Source of the DNA: Candidatus Thorarchaeota archaeon
Lineage (GTDB): Archaea; Asgardarchaeota; Thorarchaeia; Thorarchaeales; Thorarchaeaceae
Length of the DNA stretch: 7,922 bases
NCBI GenBank assembly: GCA_016840965.1
Contig: JAEORI010000071.1
Span: 1-7,922 of the forward strand
Direction of reading: 5' to 3'
Shown here: positions 1-7,180 of the stretch, piece by piece
Numbering within the stretch: position 1 is the stretch's first letter
Layout of the letters: every line of letters starts with the position of its first letter
Translations under genes and position numbers: made by a program
The notes under the pieces: model-generated
The model's database searches: none
Seen by the model: the letters and a program-made list of their open reading frames with translations, nothing else
Told to the model about the DNA's origin: nothing

Positions 1-1115
1 TAGTAAAGGACAAGGTTGCACTGCTTCTGATCTTTATGCTCCCAGCTGCACTTATTGGCATGCTCTGGTATGTGACAGAGTCCAGTAGCATGGGAGGTAT
101 GGGCCTTGGAGGAGGCGGAGGAATAGGCGGTGGTGGCGGCGATGATAATGAAACCACTACGGGAAGTGGAATTTTACTTGGTATTGTAGATTTAGATACA
201 ACTAGAACTTATGACGGAGAAGACCTTTCTGAGAACTTGACTGCTTTCTTTGATGAATTGGCAAATGTGACCCTCTATAATACTACAGCTGACGCATATA
301 GAGCACTGTACAACCAATTAATTGACGCATACATAGTGATTCCGGATGGATTTGAAGCCAATCTCACAATAAATGAGCCAACATACATCGAAGTGCATTA
401 TGATGGCAACGACCTCTTAGGATCGGCCTCCATTCAAGGAGTTATACAAGTAGGAACCATCCTTTTCAGAGCATCAAAGCTCTGGATTCGCTCAGAAGTT
501 TTTCCGGGCGTGATCATTGAGTTTACACCGGAAGGAGGTTACCTAGAAAGTGTGTTTGGAGGGTTCATTGTCATATTTTCAAGCTATCTTGGGATTGCCA
601 TGACATCAGCTCAATCAATCGTTGGAGATACGCCACTTCGAAGAATGCTTCTAACACCGACTAATAGACTGGAGGTCATTGTTGCTAAGGTGTTTGGGTA
701 TGTAATTATTGGATTCTTCCAATCGTTATTATTAGTCACACTATGGGTATTAGCATTTGACCTTAATCTCAATACAAGTTTCCTCTCTCTTGTGATTATT
801 ATGAGTTTGAGCTCACTCACAGGTTCAGCTACAGGGATATTGATTTCATCAGTTGCAGGTACGAGATTACAGGCGAATCAAATGTTTCTTTTCGTATTAT
901 TTGCGACACTGATTCTCTCAGGCTTTTTCATTGATGTAGGGATATTAGATGCAATTTTACCAATGAATCAAGGTCTTAACCTCCTAATTGACACTGCATT
1001 CAAAGGACTTACCCTACTCGAGGTAATTGATAGAGTTCTCACTCTGTTTGGATTCTCAATCATAGCAATTTTGGCTGCCACGTACATATTCTCAAAGAAA
1101 CCAACACTGGATTAG
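1..1115 (+). CDS. ABC-2 type transporter permease, 5'-truncated by window edge
   Basis: This is the membrane subunit of an ABC exporter of the ABC2_membrane_3 / YhgE-like type. The frame is open to the left edge, with first full codon GTA at 3. The residues before the first internal ATG (nt 36) read VKDKVALLLIF, the usual cytosolic entry into the first membrane helix of these permeases, so that ATG is not the true start and the gene begins upstream. After helix 1 comes a Gly-rich linker (nt about 90-150), then an extracellular domain of roughly 140 residues. That domain has the family pattern of a 'VDLD' strand and a 'VIPDGFEANL' segment followed by a strand. Five further hydrophobic segments follow (nt about 550-620, 680-755, 775-850, 875-935, 1035-1095). 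The cytoplasmic loop GDTPLRRMLLTPTNRLEV matches the 'E..GT...LL..P..R.E' loop between helices 2 and 3 of ABC-2 permeases. The gene ends 12 nt before the ATPase start, so the two probably form one transporter. The substrate cannot be read from sequence. Confidence 0.9.
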   Translation, partial: VKDKVALLLIFMLPAALIGMLWYVTESSSMGGMGLGGGGGIGGGGGDDNETTTGSGILLGIVDLDTTRTYDGEDLSENLTAFFDELANVTLYNTTADAYRALYNQLIDAYIVIPDGFEANLTINEPTYIEVHYDGNDLLGSASIQGVIQVGTILFRASKLWIRSEVFPGVIIEFTPEGGYLESVFGGFIVIFSSYLGIAMTSAQSIVGDTPLRRMLLTPTNRLEVIVAKVFGYVIIGFFQSLLLVTLWVLAFDLNLNTSFLSLVIIMSLSSLTGSATGILISSVAGTRLQANQMFLFVLFATLILSGFFIDVGILDAILPMNQGLNLLIDTAFKGLTLLEVIDRVLTLFGFSIIAILAATYIFSKKPTLD

Positions 1116-1120
1116 GTGAT
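1114..1120 (+). promoter_or_regulatory. Ribosome binding site for the first ABC ATPase gene
   Basis: AGGTGAT matches the archaeal/bacterial anti-Shine-Dalgarno complement (AGGAGGTGAT) over seven bases. It overlaps the permease stop codon TAG (1113-1115) and lies 7 nt before ATG 1128. It therefore supports ATG 1128 rather than GTG 1116, which lies inside this sequence. Confidence 0.65.
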
Positions 1121-1127
1121 TATCAAG

Positions 1128-2807
1128 ATGATTCTAGACACTGACAGTAGAGATTTGCCTGATGAAGAAAAACCGACCTTTGTTGAAGAAGCATACTTCT
1201 CAGGAGCTCGTATAGGCGAAGCCATTGATTGGTGCATTACAAGACAGACACGTGAGTTGCACTGTGAGGTCGAAGGAAAACTAACATCTACTGGCAAGGA
1301 CGTGAAGTTCAAAGGTCGAGTCTTGAAAGTCAAGAAAGGAGTTCTCACTCGCAGGATTGCTGTTTTTGTTGAGGAAGATCTTCGTAGGCAGCGAGCAGGA
1401 GAACTTGACAAGGTACTCACCGTGGGTGGAGAAGGCTCGGGTCAGGATGACATAGCAGCGACACAAGTCACCGTCCAGAACTACTTGAAGAGGAATATGG
1501 CAGATGACCTGTATTATGATGGTCGAGACCTGCAACAAGCGGTGAAGGACCTTGAAAAAATGAAGAGTCAGGATGTCGAGTGTACCGTTTGGGGTCGAAG
1601 AGGCTCTGATAAGACGATGATTATGATCAAAGGGACAATTGTGGGTGCATCGACCAGACCATCTCCGATTCTCATGGAGGGGACTCTTGAAGTCAGAGTT
1701 GCGCCTGAGGAAGAAGTTGGAGACCCGAAAATATACATGGTTGCGCAGCCGCAACTTCTAATCGGACCCAGTTATAATCCGAATCTCACGATTCTAGCAA
1801 ACAAAGTATACATAATGCCTTTTGCTTGGAAACAAGCTCCTGAGTACAGGGATGTGCTTGCAGCAAGAAACCTCACTGTTGCAATTAAGAGTGGCAAGAA
1901 GCTCATTGAAAATGTTTCATTCTCTATACGGGAGGGAGAGATGCTAGCTATCATTGGTGAGTCTGGCGCTGGTAAATCAACAACTGTGAAGGCGTTAATT
2001 GGTGATATTCCCAGTACGGGTGTAGCGAGAATAGCTGGAATTGACTCAAGACAGACACAGAAAGTGAGACACTTCTTTGGATACTGCCCACAGGACCTTT
2101 CGTATATGTACGAAACTTTTACCCCTCTTGAGAATATCATTGCTTTTGGGAAGCAGTATGACATACCAGAATGGCAGCTCATTCAAAGAGGAAAGACCCT
2201 TCTCAGAGACTTTGGTGTCTTGGAAAAAGGAAATAGCCCTACTCGAGAACTTAGTGGCGGTCAGCAGAGACGTGTTTCGATTGCTATTGCTCTTGCACAT
2301 AAACCCAAAGTACTCCTAATGGACGAGCCCACCTCGGGTTTGGATCCAGATAATAGAAACGAGCTCTGGAGTTACCTCTCGTATATAAATCAGGAATATG
2401 GGACTTCAATCATTGTCATTACACACTATCCTGTAGAAGCGGAGTTCTGCGATAAGGTGGCAGTGTTCATGCGTGGGAAGAGCCTAGTTGCTTTTGGAAG
2501 CCCAGCATCACTTAAGGAATCAATGCCTTCTAGAGGATTTGCCGTGGGCATAGTGCTGGAAGAGGTTGACCCACGAGCAAGAAGGACCCTAGAAACAGTA
2601 AAGGGAGTCCGTTTCGTGCTTCAGCGAGGAGAACTCTTGAAAATCTTCACAGATGAGCCTTTGGAAGTGATTGCTGAAAGATGCGTAACTGCTCTAAAGG
2701 AGCAAGACATCGCTGTCAAGATTGTTAAGACAAAATCCGTGGCGGACATGGTAGACTACTATGTCGCAATTACAAGAGGATTGATTCAAGGGACTATTGA
2801 GAAGTGA
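1128..2807 (+). CDS. ABC transporter ATP-binding protein with duplicated N-terminal extension
   Basis: This is the ATPase subunit likely to power the upstream ABC-2 permease. I prefer ATG 1128 (559 aa) because AGGTGAT at 1114-1120 lies just upstream; GTG 1116 (563 aa), directly abutting the permease stop, is the alternative. Residues 1-240 are not part of a normal ABC ATPase. They are soluble and strand-rich, and contain two similar segments (about 31-87 and 136-196). Residues about 241-460 form a complete nucleotide-binding domain: Walker A GESGAGKS 277-284, Q-loop Gln322, signature LSGGQ 375-379, Walker B VLLMDE 395-400 followed by PTSGLDP, and switch His433. All catalytic residues are intact. 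The last 100 residues resemble the DUF4162-like C-terminal region of drug or polysaccharide exporter ATPases. A simple exporter ATPase is about 230-330 aa, so this one is nearly twice as long, mostly through the N-terminal extension. No membrane segment is visible. ATPase identity is certain; the role of the extension is unknown. Confidence 0.95.
   Translation: MILDTDSRDLPDEEKPTFVEEAYFSGARIGEAIDWCITRQTRELHCEVEGKLTSTGKDVKFKGRVLKVKKGVLTRRIAVFVEEDLRRQRAGELDKVLTVGGEGSGQDDIAATQVTVQNYLKRNMADDLYYDGRDLQQAVKDLEKMKSQDVECTVWGRRGSDKTMIMIKGTIVGASTRPSPILMEGTLEVRVAPEEEVGDPKIYMVAQPQLLIGPSYNPNLTILANKVYIMPFAWKQAPEYRDVLAARNLTVAIKSGKKLIENVSFSIREGEMLAIIGESGAGKSTTVKALIGDIPSTGVARIAGIDSRQTQKVRHFFGYCPQDLSYMYETFTPLENIIAFGKQYDIPEWQLIQRGKTLLRDFGVLEKGNSPTRELSGGQQRRVSIAIALAHKPKVLLMDEPTSGLDPDNRNELWSYLSYINQEYGTSIIVITHYPVEAEFCDKVAVFMRGKSLVAFGSPASLKESMPSRGFAVGIVLEEVDPRARRTLETVKGVRFVLQRGELLKIFTDEPLEVIAERCVTALKEQDIAVKIVKTKSVADMVDYYVAITRGLIQGTIEK
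1221..1385 (+). repeat. Internal duplication in ATPase N-terminal extension, copy 1
   Basis: This segment encodes about 55 residues with the pattern A-I-D, then ELHCEVEG, a charged turn, VKFKGRVL, and a closing strand IAVFVEED. It aligns in order with the segment at 1530-1715 (AVKDL, DVECTVWG, IMIKGTIV, LEVRVAPEE). The similarity is weak at protein level and not evident at DNA level, consistent with an old duplication of a small beta-rich domain. Confidence 0.45.
1530..1715 (+). repeat. Internal duplication in ATPase N-terminal extension, copy 2
   Basis: This is the second copy of the beta-rich unit, about 62 residues. It shares the 'EC-V-G', 'KG-I/V' and 'V-V--EE' landmarks with copy 1 and is slightly longer because of a loop (STRPSPILMEG) before the last strand. 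The linker between copies contains a Gly-rich turn and a helical stretch. Confidence 0.45.
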
Positions 2808-2808
2808 T
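2801..2808 (+). promoter_or_regulatory. Ribosome binding site for the subtilase-family gene
   Basis: GAAGTGAT is a partial match to GAGGTGAT. It overlaps the stop TGA of the ATPase gene (2805-2807) and ends 3 nt before ATG 2812, a normal distance when the 3' end of the Shine-Dalgarno complement is used. It supports ATG 2812 as start. Confidence 0.5.
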
Positions 2809-2811
2809 TTG

Positions 2812-2922
2812 ATGGCTGGATTGAACCGAACGATGGTGCATCTGACCCAGAAAGTGGTAGCATACGTTCTTGTATGCATCATTCTAGTCAGTGGACTTTC
2901 TGTTTCCCCACCGGTTATCGCG
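2812..2922 (+). other. Signal peptide of the subtilase-family protein
   Basis: Residues 1-37 have a basic N-region (Arg6, Lys14), a hydrophobic core VVAYVLVCIILVSGLSV, and a likely cleavage site after PPVIA at residue 37. No Tat twin-arginine motif or lipobox is seen, so Sec export is likely. Confidence 0.75.
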
Positions 2923-5900
2923 ATTAGTCCAGATTTGGTAGAACCGATAGACAAGATTGATCATTCATTACTCAACCAGACCTCTGAGAATCAGTATGTG
3001 GATGTTCTTGTCGGATATGACGAACAGGCAGGGGCATTCAAAGCTAAGAACGCAATCTTGTTTGCAGATCGAACTGCAGAATTGATTGAAACCTTTGAAT
3101 CGATAGGTATGCTCCACGTGAAGATGTTAGGTTCTTCTATCATCGATTTGGCTAAGGAAGCCTTCATCACAAAGATTTGGTCGAATGAGGTTTCATCTAT
3201 TAAGCAAACTCAAAATACTGTGACTTCAGCAACCTCTTCAGAAAATTATGTACCCCTCATTGACCGAATTGGAGCAAGGAACCTTTGGGAAGCAGGATAT
3301 AATGGAACAGGTACTGTCATTGCAGTTCTTGACACCGGAGTTGATCCACTCCATCCTGACTTCAGTGTTTCTGCATTTGCATCCTTTGTAGAAGCAGATA
3401 CATTACCCCTAGACCTTGTTGGACATGGGACATATGCAGCTTCGGTTGCAGCGGGAACTGGTAACATGTCAGGAGGAGTGTATGCAGGCATTGCTCCAGG
3501 TGCAACTCTGCTCTCTGCAAAGGTAACCTTGGGAGGACTCTTTGCAGCTCCTAGCTGGATTGTGTCAGGCATAGAATGGGCAAGCAGTCGTGGTGCGGAC
3601 ATCATCTTGCTCCCATTCAACACTCTTGGTGCACCTGATGATGCGGTCTCAGAAGCGATTGAGATTGCCGCTAACAAGGGCATCTTCATCATAGCAGCAT
3701 CAGGCGATGATGGGCCAGACTATTTGACAGTAATGTCACCTGGAGGAAGTGCCGCATCATTCTGCGTAGGAGCATATGACACAGAAAAACAGGAGATTCC
3801 TGACTTCTCAGGGAGAGGCCCCTCTCTCTCACTATTAACAAAGCCAGACCTTGTAGCTCCTGGAGTTGGTGTGGTTGGAGCGAAAGCAGGAGTTGGTCTT
3901 AGTAGTCTTGGTTTCGGTGACTTGTCACTGAATGACCTTGGAGACTTGGGTGGACTAGGAGGATTACTCGGAGGTTCACTTGGTGAAACAATAGATGAGA
4001 ACTACACAATCGCAGACACTACAGCAGCATCTGCAGCAATCATAGCAGGTGCCGCAGCAATCCTCTTACAAGCTTTTGATAGAGCCACTCCAATAACTCT
4101 TGCAAATGTTCTTCGAGACACTGCAACCCCAATTGGTTATGGTGCAAATGATGGTGGAGCAGGTCTACTCAATTTGGGAGCTGCTTTCGACTATCTAAGT
4201 ACACAGCAAACTCCTGGTGATTCACACACGCGAACTACAAGTCTACCTCTTCTTGCATTAGGACTTGTCACTGCAAGTGGAACTGATGCCTCAACTACTA
4301 TGCTGATGAGTAGTTTCGGAACCACTCTTGTGGCTCTGGATAGCCGAAATCCACAGGATTCTGGAGTCCACATGATGATGGGGATGTTCTCTCTCAAATG
4401 GAATAATGAAGACCCAACGAATCTAATGATGTTTGATGTAAAAAGCGAGTTTCATCAGGTGATTTCAGCCTCTACTAACACACCATACAACCGCTATATT
4501 GGTGTATTATCATACAATGACTCTATCTATGTCACATTCAAGGTTGAATCATATAATCTTACAACCTATTCGCCTCTTCCTTTAACAGCTTTTAGAATCA
4601 CACCATTCATACTTAATTTAGGAAATGAACCCGTTGAGAATGTGAGTTTGTACGTCTCATATTCGCTCGACCTATATCTCGATGGTGAGGCAGACCATGG
4701 TAAATATGACTTGGATAACCAACAATTGTTTGCCTATGGTCTCTCAGAGAATTATGGTAACTTCTATGTTGGCATGAACTCAAGTATCCCACTCTCAGCA
4801 TTTGAGGTTGGTAACTCATCAAACATAGCAAGTCATGTTTCAGAGAATAACTTGACAGGGTCAACATACTTTGATGGTGATGTAGGTCTAGCTATGCAGT
4901 GGGATTTCGGGACTTTAGAAAGCGACAATCTTGCTAATGTCACAATATCCATGGGATTTGGAGAGAATCGAACAATTCTCGATGCATCGATTGATGCAAT
5001 GTGGCTAAATGAGGTCCCTTCAAGTGTATTAGACCAAGGTGATTTTATTGTTGTTGAAGCTGATGTTCCAAGAATAGCTCAAGTAGGTCAGACATACCAA
5101 TCCAAAGCTGTAATCATGAATATCGGAGAAACGAATTCCACTGCTATCGGAGCGATGCTGGTGATAGAGGGCACTGGAGAGCAAGGTACTATGTTTGCCA
5201 AGTACTTTTCTTTTGATGTCATTGAACCATTCAAAGCCAAGGTGCTGGTGACAGATTGGCGACCAGAATCAGAAGGTGTGAGAACTGCAGCCTGGGCGGC
5301 TTCAGTAGGACTTGACCAAATTGTCAACCTCGTTTCTAATCCTATGAATGCAGTATCAGTTTTGGGTATTGGAATTCTAGACGATTTTCTACTAAGAGAT
5401 GTTTTCATTATCACTCCGATATCATCCACTTCAGTATTTCCAAAGCAGCTACCATTTGCCCCATTTGATATTCAATTCCCAGCAGACTTTGGCCTTTACA
5501 GTTTTGTCTTATCGACCACTGAGTCACTAGGAAATTTGACCATCTCAAACTATGGAAATGCAACAGAATGGGGCAATATGTCTTTGACGAGTGCTGAAAC
5601 AATCGAAGGATATTACGACTTCTCACTGTTTCTTATGGCTCCACCAATTGGAATGGATGGGTATCATAGGTGTGATTATGTCCTTGAAACTGAGCTAGGA
5701 TGGAGCACTAATATCACACTTGAACGAGTCTTGAAGTATCCACGAGCTATGATGCTCCTTGATACATCTCACGGTGGTGGATTTGGTTCACTTATGGGAG
5801 ATATAGGTGGTTTAGGTGATACTGGAAATCTCACTGGAGATAGCGGATTCGGCTTTCCACTTGCACAAGAGGACACCTCAAATGATGGCTCTGTTGGCAT

Positions 5901-7179
5901 GGACTTTAGTCTGAATGACCTTGATAGCCTAGGATCAATCACTAGCCTCTTCGACTCTTTCAGGATGACGACATTTTCGGGTCTCTCAAATATGAAGAAG
6001 ATAATGGCAGACGTTGGTCTAGACCTCATTGAAACTCCAGGAATGGAGCTGAATGAAGGTCTACTGGCAACTTTCTCTACTGTCTTCATCATTGCACCTA
6101 CTGAGGAGTTCAACCAGACTGAGATTGACATTTTACGAGATTTCTCTCAAAATGGAGGTACGCTCGTCATTCTTGGTGATAATGATGATAATGCAAATAC
6201 AACTGTGCTCAATCCTCTACTAACGAAGTATGGCTACTTCTTAGAGGGAAGTCATGATGAAGAAAATACTACGGAAATAGTTACGACCAAGCCTCTAGGG
6301 CTGGGTCTGGAATGTGTTTGGTTGGGCGGTGGTACTTATATCATGAACAACCAATCCCAAGCAAATGTCAGACTCAATGGAAATAGTGTCGTTGTTTTAG
6401 ACGCAACTGATCCAGAACTCGCAATATTTGGGTCATCAAGAATCTTCATGAACAAGAATCTGGTGAAATGTAACAACAGCAAACTGCTCGATAACCTGAA
6501 TGAATTTCTGCTTCGAAACACTCTTACAACATCGACAAGCCTCTCAGAGGACACAATCTACTATGAAGCTGGTCGAAGCGTCTATGTCAACCTGATGTTG
6601 ACTGATTACTTTGGGAATCCTGTTAATGACTTGTTTGTAGCTATTGCCTATGAACTCCCTAATGGAAGTCTAACATTCTTTATTGCAGGGTTTGTGGAAG
6701 ACGGTCTTTATTCATCTCAATTTGCACCAAGTTACTGGAGAAGGGAGGGGAGAATCAATGGCATATTCTTGATTCTTGGTGATGAGAACTATGCTATGAC
6801 CTACGCGAGTGTTAGTTTCTATTTATATGAAGTTACACCAACTCCACCTACCGAGCCAACACCCCAATTCTTGACTATGGCAGAACTTGCACTCCTGACG
6901 TCTTTGGGCATATTTGGCGGATTAATCGGGTATCTGGTTTGGAACCGTAGAAGGATGAGGAAACGACTCAGGATACCAGAGATTGATACTGACCTTGTTC
7001 GAGAGATTGACAACACACTGATGGCACTACTGGCCGCATTCACCCAGCTTGAAGAACTCATACAAAGAGAAGACCTCGATCGGATACAGAAAATCGAGGC
7101 ATTGCGTGTGCTCATGCAAGATATTGAGGAAGGACGCAAGATGTTCGATCGCGTGAGCGATAAGGTAGGAGGGGTGTGA
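2812..7179 (+). CDS. Membrane-anchored subtilisin-family (S8) protein, probable pseudoprotease, with GIFT/DUF4350-like domain
   Basis: Exported multidomain protein of 1455 aa from ATG 2812 (TTG 2797 would add five residues and overlap the ATPase). Order of parts: signal peptide 1-37; I9-like propeptide about 62-130; subtilase fold about 145-465; beta-rich region about 466-740; CARDB-like domain about 744-840; Rossmann-like GldG/IFT52 or DUF4350-type domain about 978-1236; Ig/macroglobulin-like domain about 1244-1341; Thr/Pro stalk; membrane helix about 1359-1377; basic stop-transfer NRRRMRKRLR; helical cytoplasmic tail to 1455. The subtilase part keeps LDTGVDPLHPDF (Asp174), GHGT (His205), FSGRGPS and KPDLVAPGV. 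The GTSMAxP motif instead reads TTAASAA, putting Ala405 at the nucleophile position, and the oxyanion Asn is Asp299, so proteolytic activity is doubtful. More than twenty N-X-S/T sequons suggest a glycosylated cell-surface protein. Its place between two ABC ATPase genes, 4 nt and 1 nt away, suggests it serves the exporter as scaffold or substrate-binding partner. That role is inferred. Confidence 0.9.
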   Translation: MAGLNRTMVHLTQKVVAYVLVCIILVSGLSVSPPVIAISPDLVEPIDKIDHSLLNQTSENQYVDVLVGYDEQAGAFKAKNAILFADRTAELIETFESIGMLHVKMLGSSIIDLAKEAFITKIWSNEVSSIKQTQNTVTSATSSENYVPLIDRIGARNLWEAGYNGTGTVIAVLDTGVDPLHPDFSVSAFASFVEADTLPLDLVGHGTYAASVAAGTGNMSGGVYAGIAPGATLLSAKVTLGGLFAAPSWIVSGIEWASSRGADIILLPFNTLGAPDDAVSEAIEIAANKGIFIIAASGDDGPDYLTVMSPGGSAASFCVGAYDTEKQEIPDFSGRGPSLSLLTKPDLVAPGVGVVGAKAGVGLSSLGFGDLSLNDLGDLGGLGGLLGGSLGETIDENYTIADTTAASAAIIAGAAAILLQAFDRATPITLANVLRDTATPIGYGANDGGAGLLNLGAAFDYLSTQQTPGDSHTRTTSLPLLALGLVTASGTDASTTMLMSSFGTTLVALDSRNPQDSGVHMMMGMFSLKWNNEDPTNLMMFDVKSEFHQVISASTNTPYNRYIGVLSYNDSIYVTFKVESYNLTTYSPLPLTAFRITPFILNLGNEPVENVSLYVSYSLDLYLDGEADHGKYDLDNQQLFAYGLSENYGNFYVGMNSSIPLSAFEVGNSSNIASHVSENNLTGSTYFDGDVGLAMQWDFGTLESDNLANVTISMGFGENRTILDASIDAMWLNEVPSSVLDQGDFIVVEADVPRIAQVGQTYQSKAVIMNIGETNSTAIGAMLVIEGTGEQGTMFAKYFSFDVIEPFKAKVLVTDWRPESEGVRTAAWAASVGLDQIVNLVSNPMNAVSVLGIGILDDFLLRDVFIITPISSTSVFPKQLPFAPFDIQFPADFGLYSFVLSTTESLGNLTISNYGNATEWGNMSLTSAETIEGYYDFSLFLMAPPIGMDGYHRCDYVLETELGWSTNITLERVLKYPRAMMLLDTSHGGGFGSLMGDIGGLGDTGNLTGDSGFGFPLAQEDTSNDGSVGMDFSLNDLDSLGSITSLFDSFRMTTFSGLSNMKKIMADVGLDLIETPGMELNEGLLATFSTVFIIAPTEEFNQTEIDILRDFSQNGGTLVILGDNDDNANTTVLNPLLTKYGYFLEGSHDEENTTEIVTTKPLGLGLECVWLGGGTYIMNNQSQANVRLNGNSVVVLDATDPELAIFGSSRIFMNKNLVKCNNSKLLDNLNEFLLRNTLTTSTSLSEDTIYYEAGRSVYVNLMLTDYFGNPVNDLFVAIAYELPNGSLTFFIAGFVEDGLYSSQFAPSYWRREGRINGIFLILGDENYAMTYASVSFYLYEVTPTPPTEPTPQFLTMAELALLTSLGIFGGLIGYLVWNRRRMRKRLRIPEIDTDLVREIDNTLMALLAAFTQLEELIQREDLDRIQKIEALRVLMQDIEEGRKMFDRVSDKVGGV
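3898..3996 (+). repeat. Gly/Leu/Asp-rich insertion next to the degenerate active site
   Basis: Residues about 363-395 lie between the conserved KPDLVAPGV segment and the degenerate serine motif. They consist of short LG/LGG/DLGG repeats. Active subtilases have at most a shorter loop here. The core LSLNDLGDLG recurs in related form in the second insertion (5773-5961), and 13 nt (CTGAATGACCTTG) are identical between 3928-3940 and 5911-5923, both in the same frame. Confidence 0.6.
5773..5961 (+). repeat. Gly/Asp/Leu-rich insertion within the Rossmann-like domain
   Basis: Residues about 988-1050 follow the first strand MMLLDTSH of the GldG/IFT52 or DUF4350-like domain and precede the helix that should directly follow it. 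The stretch is rich in G, D, L and S, contains FSLNDLDSLG, and resembles the insertion at 3898-3996. It splits an otherwise compact domain, so it is probably an exposed loop. Confidence 0.55.
6886..7176 (+). other. Transmembrane helix and helical cytoplasmic tail of the subtilase-family protein
   Basis: A single hydrophobic helix (residues about 1359-1377, ending IGYLVW) is followed by the basic stop-transfer NRRRMRKRLR and a charged tail of about 70 residues. Glu/Lys/Arg and Leu/Ile spacing in the tail suggests an amphipathic helix or coiled coil. With the signal peptide this gives a type I topology: a large extracellular part with a short tail on the ATPase side of the membrane. Confidence 0.8.
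7168..7174 (+). promoter_or_regulatory. Ribosome binding site for the second ABC ATPase gene
   Basis: GGAGGGG is a strong Shine-Dalgarno sequence inside the last codons of the subtilase gene. Its GGAGG core ends 8 nt before GTG 7181, which decides the start of the second ATPase. Confidence 0.7.
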
Positions 7180-7180
7180 T

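Noticed and set aside
36..38. ATG 36 as the start of the permease
   Set aside because: The frame is open upstream to the left edge, and the preceding residues continue the first membrane helix, so this Met is internal.
1281..1754. A 157-codon open frame on the - strand inside the first ATPase gene, and several similar antisense frames (for example 1772-2182, 3246-3692, 5769-6131, 6819-7187)
   Set aside because: They lie entirely or almost entirely opposite genes with intact ABC or subtilase motifs, show no recognisable domain, and their composition is that expected of a complementary strand.
2077..2319. An 80-codon + strand frame inside the first ATPase gene
   Set aside because: It overlaps the Q-loop to signature region of the ATPase in another frame. 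It has no recognisable domain or separate gene context.
2797..2799. TTG 2797 as the start of the subtilase-family gene
   Set aside because: It would overlap the ATPase gene and add only five residues. ATG 2812 has a Shine-Dalgarno-like sequence just upstream and gives a normal signal peptide.
4018..4035. Reading the subtilase active site as intact, using the Ser in TTAAS
   Set aside because: Counting back from the conserved helix Gly, that Ser lies two residues after the expected nucleophile, and the flanking Gly, Met and Pro of GTSMAxP are also missing. It remains a possibility to test with a structure model.
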